A DNA stretch of 12,466 nucleotides from JBFIHZ01 sp041601535 (lineage in GTDB: Bacteria; Pseudomonadota; Gammaproteobacteria; Xanthomonadales; SZUA-36). The DNA lies in the NCBI GenBank assembly GCA_041601535.1, contig JBFIHZ010000089.1:1-12466 (forward strand). Reading direction: 5' to 3'. Both the position numbers and the translations under genes were made by a program. This document shows positions 8,269 to 12,466 of the stretch, in pieces; the first letter of the stretch is position 1; every line of letters starts with the position of its first letter. The notes below the pieces were generated by a model, which saw only the letters and a program-made list of their open reading frames with translations, had not been told where the DNA came from and ran no database searches.

Positions 8269-8346
8269 CCCAGGGCATTCATAAATTCGAGTGAAGTCTC
8301 ACATCATTCAAACTCGCTAGAGTTATTCTTCGCCGCTCCCTATTCT
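8269..8346 (+). promoter_or_regulatory. Shared 78-bp promoter/operator-like element, copy B
   Basis: This is the plus-strand counterpart of 898-975, with the same length, no gaps and about 70% identity by hand count. It holds the dyads GTGA-AGTC-TCAC (8291-8302) and AACTC-GCTA-GAGTT (8311-8324), and ends in CCCTATTCT, whose TATTCT (8341-8346) could be a -10 box. It reads toward the PLP-enzyme/lipoprotein pair, ending 197 nt before the PLP-enzyme ATG and 43 nt before a small ORF at 8390. Similarity falls off sharply at both ends. Function is inferred from position and duplication. Confidence 0.55.
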
Positions 8347-8389
8347 AACCAGTCACAACACACCGGACTGACAGAGCGCGATACTCAAG

Positions 8390-8551
8390 ATGGAAATAAC
8401 TCAAAACCAATCGCAGGAATATGCCTCGGCACCCCGCCTCGTTGAGCGTGGTTTTCGAGGGCTATCGAATACCGGGCAGTTTCGACGACGTTTTGAAACT
8501 GCCATATCCAGACCTCAGCCGAAGCCAACACCAGTGAACTGCCATGAATAG
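8390..8551 (+). CDS. Doubtful 53-residue small ORF overlapping the PLP-enzyme start
   Basis: An ATG at 8390 opens a 53-codon frame (MEITQNQSQEYASAPRLVER...) whose TAG overlaps the first codons of the PLP enzyme in another frame. It starts 43 nt after the shared element, which would suit a leader peptide or a translationally coupled small gene. Against it: there is no good Shine-Dalgarno, no recognisable domain, and the C-terminal part is rich in Arg and Pro as random frames often are. More likely untranslated leader than gene. Confidence 0.18.
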   Translation: MEITQNQSQEYASAPRLVERGFRGLSNTGQFRRRFETAISRPQPKPTPVNCHE

Positions 8552-9668
8552 TCTGCTGATCAGCGACAACGAGGAACTGGTGTCTGTGGTGGACTCGGAA
8601 CTGCAATCCAGACGCGCCCCAAAGGTTCTTCAGCTTCCGCTCGCCGACGTGAGTATTCTCAAGGAGAACATCGACGCTCGCGAGTTCAGTTTGTGGCGGT
8701 ATCGGGCTGCGCTACCCTTTGGTAACGATTCCCGGGGATGGCGCGACGTCACCTTGGGCGAAGGCGCGACGCCTCTGGTGAAGGCAGGAAAGGAATGGCC
8801 AGGCATGAGGCTCAAAGTCGACTATGTCATGCCGACTTTGTCATTCAAAGACAGAGGCGCGGCCGTAATGATTGCCAAAGCAATGGAATGGGGCGTCGAC
8901 AGAATCGCCGCGGACAGCAGCGGCAACGCAGGAACAGCGGTTGCTGCGTACGCAGCCAAGGCAAAGATGGCCTGCGACATTTTTGTGCCAGCCTCCACGT
9001 CCGACGGCAAGCTGATTCAGATTGGCATGCATGGTGCCACGGTGCATTGCGTGGAAGGACCCCGCGAAGCTGCCACGGAAGCTGCGCAGAAATTCGTTGT
9101 TGAGAATGGCGTTTTTTATGCCAGCCATGTTTTTAATCCCTACTTTCATGAGGGCACAAAAACCATGGCATACGAAGTCTGGGAACAAATGGGATTCACC
9201 GCGCCTGATCATCTCTACCTTCCCGTGGGACACGGCACACTGGTACTCGGAGTGTACAAAGGATTCCGCGAGCTCCTTGTCGCCGGGCTGATTGAGAAAA
9301 TGCCGAAAATTCACGCCGTTCAGGCCGAAGCCTGTGCACCCATTGCTACAGCATATGCACGAGGCTCCAGCAGTGTCACCTCCGTTGACAATGCCGGAAC
9401 CTTTGCAGAAGGCATCGCAATCGTGGCACCGCCCAGGGGCGACCAGATACTGGAAGCGGTCAGGGCAACAGGCGGGGATGTCATGATGATTGCGGACCAG
9501 GACATCAGGGAAGCACGTGTTGAACTTGCATTGATGGGTTTCTTTGTCGAGCCGACAGCGGCTATCACTTTTGCAGCCTATAAAAAGGCGCAGATGTCGA
9601 ACATGAACCAGGGGGGCATCTCCATTGTTCCGCTGGGCGGTGCAGGGCTCAAGGCACCAAAAGCCTGA
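8544..9668 (+). CDS. Threonine-synthase-like PLP-dependent enzyme (fold type II)
   Basis: A 374-residue cytoplasmic enzyme of the tryptophan-synthase-beta fold. Lys102 in LSFKDRG is the PLP Schiff-base lysine. SSGNAG (125-130) is the substrate/cofactor Asn loop, PVGHGTLVLG (227-236) the phosphate-binding Gly-rich loop, and VPLGGAGLK sits near the C-terminus. N-terminal SLWRYRAALP and LGEGATPLV are typical of threonine synthases, but the Cys-rich zinc-ribbon often found ahead of them is absent. An in-frame TGA sits three codons upstream, so the ATG at 8544 is the first possible start; it has no clear Shine-Dalgarno. The true reaction could be threonine synthesis or a beta-elimination/replacement on another amino acid. 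The neighbouring reductase and hydrolase, and the lack of homoserine-pathway genes here, favour a specialised role. It overlaps the next gene as TGATG. Confidence 0.9.
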   Translation: MNSLLISDNEELVSVVDSELQSRRAPKVLQLPLADVSILKENIDAREFSLWRYRAALPFGNDSRGWRDVTLGEGATPLVKAGKEWPGMRLKVDYVMPTLSFKDRGAAVMIAKAMEWGVDRIAADSSGNAGTAVAAYAAKAKMACDIFVPASTSDGKLIQIGMHGATVHCVEGPREAATEAAQKFVVENGVFYASHVFNPYFHEGTKTMAYEVWEQMGFTAPDHLYLPVGHGTLVLGVYKGFRELLVAGLIEKMPKIHAVQAEACAPIATAYARGSSSVTSVDNAGTFAEGIAIVAPPRGDQILEAVRATGGDVMMIADQDIREARVELALMGFFVEPTAAITFAAYKKAQMSNMNQGGISIVPLGGAGLKAPKA

Positions 9669-11293
9669 TGGGTGCCTCGAAAATGGTGGAACCAAGGCTG
9701 ATGCTGTTTTTTTCAATGATCTCTTGCCGTAAGGTCAACATCACGAGCCTGCTTTTGCTGGTTGTTCTGGCAGCTTGTAGTGGTGATGATGAAAGGAACC
9801 GTGAGCAAACTGCTGAACAGCCGAGTACCGAATCAGCAAGCCCTCTTAAGGTTGAGACTATTTCTCTATCCTTGCTAAACGGGGCTACTTTCGAAGTTGA
9901 TCGGGGTTTTTTAACGGTACCTGAAAATCGGAGCATTGACGGCAGTGCAACAATCCAGATTGGCTTCTATCATTTGAAATCAAGCGCGGCAGTGCCTGCG
10001 ACGCCGATTTTCGTGTTGCCCGGCGGCCCTGGCAGTTCGTGGATTCAGCAGATTAATAACGTCGCTGATCGGAGCGGTCCGGAAACAGCAACAGATCAGG
10101 CGTTTATTCAGGAGCATTTCTTTGAAGATCTGCGATCTGTTGCTGACGTTGTAATCGTTGATCAACGCAGCGCCGGCATTTCCACACCACGACTCACTTG
10201 CAGCGACCAGTCGAGAGTGCCGCATGACCAACCGGTTACATCTGCTACGTTCTCGGTTACTGCAAAAGCGTTTACCAAAAATTGCCTTGCCGAACTTGAT
10301 GAAGCCGGTCGCGATATTGACGGCTACACCGTATTCGACCTGACCGACGACCTGAACACATTGCGCCAGGCACTCGGGTACGAAAAGATCAGTCTGTTCG
10401 CGGGGAGCTTCGGTTCTCAATGGGGTATGACATTCATCAAGCGAAATGAAGCAGTTGTGGAACGCTTCATATTCTGGGGTGCCGAGGGTCTGGACCACGC
10501 CTATGACAGTCCAACCGGCGTATTGAATGCCATGGCCGCCATTTACGATGACACAGCGCAGGGTATCTCGGACGACTCATCCGACATTGTGCCATTCCGT
10601 ACACGGCTAACCGACGCACTCGAGTCGTTGCGATTGTCACCGGCGCTGCAGCGTGACCTGCCGGGAGAGGAAAACGGCTCCGCAGGCCTGTCTTTCGGCC
10701 CAGACGAACTTCAATGGGCGCTCTACGGAATGGGTGATTACAGTGTCGGAAACCGGTCAAGCATCAGTTCGTGGTTTTCCTACGCTACAGACCTGCTCGC
10801 CGGCGACGTCAGCGCGGCGCTGCCTATCGTTCTGGATTATCGGCAGATCAATCGCCCCGGGTTCCCCGTGGCGCAATACCTGTCAATCGATTGTGGCCTG
10901 GGTATCAGCAAGGAAAGAAGACAGCAGATTGAAAGTGATGCCGCACTTGCGCTTATTGGTAATATCAATTTTCGATATGACGTTATTTGTGCAGAGTGGC
11001 CGGCTTTTGACGTTGGTGACGATTTTCGTGCGCCGAAAACCTCAAATTTGCCGGGACTGCTGTTCCATGGCACCTGGGACGTTTCTACACCGCTCAACAA
11101 TGCAATCGAAGTTTCGCACCTGTTCCCGAATAGCCAGCTCATAACAGTCGAGCGGGCGACTCACAAAATTCTGCGTGAACTTTATCGGGAAAAGCCGGAT
11201 GAAACGCGATCGATTATCCGCGACTTTTTACGCGGTAATGCGGTGAGCGCACCTGACCGTATCGAACTACCGCAAGTTCCGGCCAGCCACTAG
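9668..11293 (+). CDS. Lipoprotein alpha/beta-hydrolase, TAP/S33 prolyl-aminopeptidase-like
   Basis: A 541-residue protein with a lipoprotein signal: hydrophobic stretch ITSLLLLVVL, then lipobox LAAC with Cys37, followed by Ser at +2, which fits the outer membrane in Gram-negatives. The body matches the tripeptidyl-aminopeptidase/SCO7095-like S33 group: oxyanion loop LPGGPGSS (117-124), VDQRSAGIS (164-172), nucleophile elbow AGSFGS with Ser247, then GLLFHGTWDVSTP with Asp471, and ATHKIL with His499. The full triad is therefore visible and the enzyme should be active on N-terminal peptide or amide/ester bonds. The first ATG forms TGATG with the preceding stop, implying translational coupling; an in-frame ATG at codon 17 gives a more compact signal and may be the real start. 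It is presumably co-transcribed with the PLP enzyme. The substrate is unknown. Confidence 0.87.
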   Translation: MGASKMVEPRLMLFFSMISCRKVNITSLLLLVVLAACSGDDERNREQTAEQPSTESASPLKVETISLSLLNGATFEVDRGFLTVPENRSIDGSATIQIGFYHLKSSAAVPATPIFVLPGGPGSSWIQQINNVADRSGPETATDQAFIQEHFFEDLRSVADVVIVDQRSAGISTPRLTCSDQSRVPHDQPVTSATFSVTAKAFTKNCLAELDEAGRDIDGYTVFDLTDDLNTLRQALGYEKISLFAGSFGSQWGMTFIKRNEAVVERFIFWGAEGLDHAYDSPTGVLNAMAAIYDDTAQGISDDSSDIVPFRTRLTDALESLRLSPALQRDLPGEENGSAGLSFGPDELQWALYGMGDYSVGNRSSISSWFSYATDLLAGDVSAALPIVLDYRQINRPGFPVAQYLSIDCGLGISKERRQQIESDAALALIGNINFRYDVICAEWPAFDVGDDFRAPKTSNLPGLLFHGTWDVSTPLNNAIEVSHLFPNSQLITVERATHKILRELYREKPDETRSIIRDFLRGNAVSAPDRIELPQVPASH

Positions 11294-11459
11294 CATTGTT
11301 CCGTTAACGGCAAATGCGCGGTTCCACTTCGCCGTGGTACCACTGAGCACTGGGTGACTCAAGCATTGCCCTGACCCCAATCCCGGGGGACTTTTACTCA
11401 GCGACGTGTGACGATGTGGCGGCGGCAGCATGGCGCGCGGGTGCTGGCCAGTGTCAGCA

Positions 11460-11486
11460 AAATCCACTACAGTGACCGGTGGATTT
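11460..11486. promoter_or_regulatory. Perfect 8-bp-armed inverted repeat upstream of the LysR gene
   Basis: AAATCCAC (11460-11467) and GTGGATTT (11479-11486) are exact reverse complements separated by 11 nt. The repeat ends 13 nt before the regulator ATG. Spacing of about two helical turns between arm centres fits a dimeric regulator site, and LysR proteins commonly repress their own gene. A rho-independent terminator is unlikely because no U-tract follows. Confidence 0.55.
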
Positions 11487-11499
11487 CTGAACGCTGGCC

Positions 11500-12396
11500 A
11501 TGAAAACTAACTTAGACATAGACTTACTACGCACCCTGGTGGCATTTGCCGATTCCGGCAGTTTCAAAGACGCCTCTCAACTTGTTTTTCGTTCACAGCC
11601 GGCCATCAGCATGCAAATGAAGCGGCTGGAAAGGTTGGCTGGCCAAAAACTGTTCGCACGGCGAGGCCGCAAGGTGGTGCTGACCGAGCAGGGGCTGCAT
11701 ATGGTATTGCATGCCAGAAAACTCTTGGCCACGCATGACCGGATGCTTGAAGACCTGCGCGGCGAAGAAATTCATGGCGAGGTCAGAATTGGAATGCCCG
11801 ATGATTACGCGCCCCTGGTTCTGCCACACATTCTGGATCAGTTTGAAGAATGTTATCCGGGTGTCTCACTGGATATCATGACAAATACCACGCCCGTTCT
11901 TGAGGATCGCTTGAAGAATGGCAAACTGGAGATCGCGATACTGGCCACTTTGGCTCCTCTCCCAACTGATGTCTCGTTGATGGAGGAACCGATCGTTTGG
12001 GTAGCATCAAAACACCATGAGACCTATTTACGAAGACCATTGAAGCTCGCCTTGTTCTCGGACGAAACCTCGATCTACCGCGCAACCATCGCATCCCTGA
12101 AAGAATTTGAGACCGATGACGGCGAAGCGCTCGATTTTAAGATCGCGGTTCTGAGCAAGAGCAGTGCCGTTTTGAGTGCGGTCGCCGCAACCGGATTCGC
12201 GGTGGCAACAATGGCAAGATGTGTCGTGCCAGACGGGTTGCGCATACTTGGAAAAAAAGAGGGGTTTCCGGACCCTGGGCGAGTCCACGTCGTTATGCGC
12301 GCATCTCCCGATTCTCAGTCTGTCGCGGCATCCCGTCTGACCGAGAGAATTATTGACAGCTTCCTCGACGGCTCAAGTGACAATAGCCGGAATTGA
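11500..12396 (+). CDS. LysR-type transcriptional regulator
   Basis: A 298-residue protein of normal LysR length. Residues about 7-66 are the winged helix-turn-helix: LLRTLVAFADSGSFKDASQ, recognition helix SQPAISMQMKRLE (32-44), then LFARRGRKVVLTEQG. A linker helix follows, then an effector domain of periplasmic-binding-protein type beginning GEVRIGMPDDYAPLVLP. The effector is not predictable. The gene stands alone behind a 206-nt gap, on the same strand as the PLP-enzyme pair, with no evident Shine-Dalgarno. A strong inverted repeat ends 13 nt before its ATG, suggesting autoregulation. It may control the surrounding cluster or a gene beyond the right edge; the sequence does not decide between them. 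Confidence 0.94.
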   Translation: MKTNLDIDLLRTLVAFADSGSFKDASQLVFRSQPAISMQMKRLERLAGQKLFARRGRKVVLTEQGLHMVLHARKLLATHDRMLEDLRGEEIHGEVRIGMPDDYAPLVLPHILDQFEECYPGVSLDIMTNTTPVLEDRLKNGKLEIAILATLAPLPTDVSLMEEPIVWVASKHHETYLRRPLKLALFSDETSIYRATIASLKEFETDDGEALDFKIAVLSKSSAVLSAVAATGFAVATMARCVVPDGLRILGKKEGFPDPGRVHVVMRASPDSQSVAASRLTERIIDSFLDGSSDNSRN

Positions 12397-12425
12397 TGCA
12401 GGACGAGATCAGGTAGGGTTACCGC

Positions 12426-12451
12426 ATAATCCACTGTGATCTGCGGGTTAT
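12426..12451. promoter_or_regulatory. Imperfect inverted repeat resembling the LysR-upstream operator
   Basis: ATAATCC (12426-12432) and GGGTTAT (12445-12451) pair at six of seven positions. The left part reads AATCCACT, as in the repeat at 11460-11486. It lies 30 nt after the regulator stop. It could be a second regulator site for a gene to the right, or a hairpin ending the regulator transcript; flanking CCG/CGG extends the stem, but no U-run is seen. Confidence 0.25.
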
Positions 12452-12466
12452 CGGCGTGGACTGGTA

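Larger units (their letters stand above)
7858..8543. other. Long divergent intergenic region
   Basis: The gap between the reductase and PLP-enzyme genes is unusually long for this compact window. It holds the plus-oriented 78-bp element (8269-8346), the reductase ribosome site, and two weak short frames. One is 7955-8170 on the minus strand; the other is 8390-8551 on the plus strand. Neither resembles a known protein. A core-like motif, TTGAAGTCAA on the minus strand (7972-7981), lies about 115 nt upstream of the reductase start. No RNA gene was recognised. Confidence 0.55.

Noticed and set aside
8841..9716. A 291-codon antisense frame, rich in Cys and His, opposite the PLP-enzyme gene
   Set aside because: It lies almost wholly opposite a gene with intact family motifs; its composition is that of a complementary-strand shadow and it shows no domain.
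11371..11398. CCCC/GGGG pairing followed by CTTTT after the lipoprotein gene, possible terminator
   Set aside because: The stem is only four pairs, the T-run is short, and it lies about 80 nt from the stop; too weak to annotate.

Overview
The window looks like an accessory stretch of a free-living, Gram-negative bacterial chromosome, most likely a gammaproteobacterium. The signs are a lipoprotein with a clear lipobox, several exported hydrolases, a large exported Asp-box (BNR/sortilin-like) propeller protein, a LysR regulator and mid-range base composition. Taxonomy is inference only. I see no rRNA, tRNA, CRISPR array, IS element or phage gene.

Layout, left to right. (1) Positions 1-803, minus strand: the first 267 residues of a membrane-anchored alpha/beta-hydrolase resembling platelet-activating-factor acetylhydrolase (PAF-AH), cut by the window edge. 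(2) 804-1135: a divergent intergenic region. (3) 1136-2137, plus strand: an exported esterase of the IroE/Fes/esterase-D type, converging on the next unit. (4) A three-gene minus-strand unit with gaps of 35 and 40 nt. It starts with an ornithine cyclodeaminase/mu-crystallin family reductase (7857-6895, GTG start), continues with an exported Asp-box propeller protein (6859-3794), and ends with an acyl-CoA synthetase-type AMP-forming ligase (3753-2188). (5) 7858-8543: a long divergent intergenic region. (6) A plus-strand pair overlapping as TGATG: a threonine-synthase-like PLP enzyme (8544-9668) and a TAP/S33-type lipoprotein hydrolase (9668-11293). (7) 11500-12396, plus strand: a LysR-type regulator with a perfect 8-bp-armed inverted repeat just upstream of its start.

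The most interesting non-coding signal is a 78-bp element present twice. One copy (898-975, read on the minus strand) lies upstream of the PAF-AH-like gene. The other (8269-8346, plus strand) lies upstream of the PLP-enzyme gene. They align without gaps at about 55 of 78 positions by hand count and share the blocks GAGTGAAGTC, GCTAGAGTT and CCCTATTCT. Both point toward their downstream gene. This suggests that two units more than 7 kb apart share a promoter/operator and possibly a regulator.

As a working hypothesis, the divergent PLP enzyme and cyclodeaminase-family reductase form an amino-acid module in which one makes an enamine/imine and the other reduces it, as in BhcB/BhcD or EutB/EutC. 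The ligase and exported hydrolases would then act on an acyl or peptide substrate. The substrate cannot be read from the sequence, so the pathway is inference.
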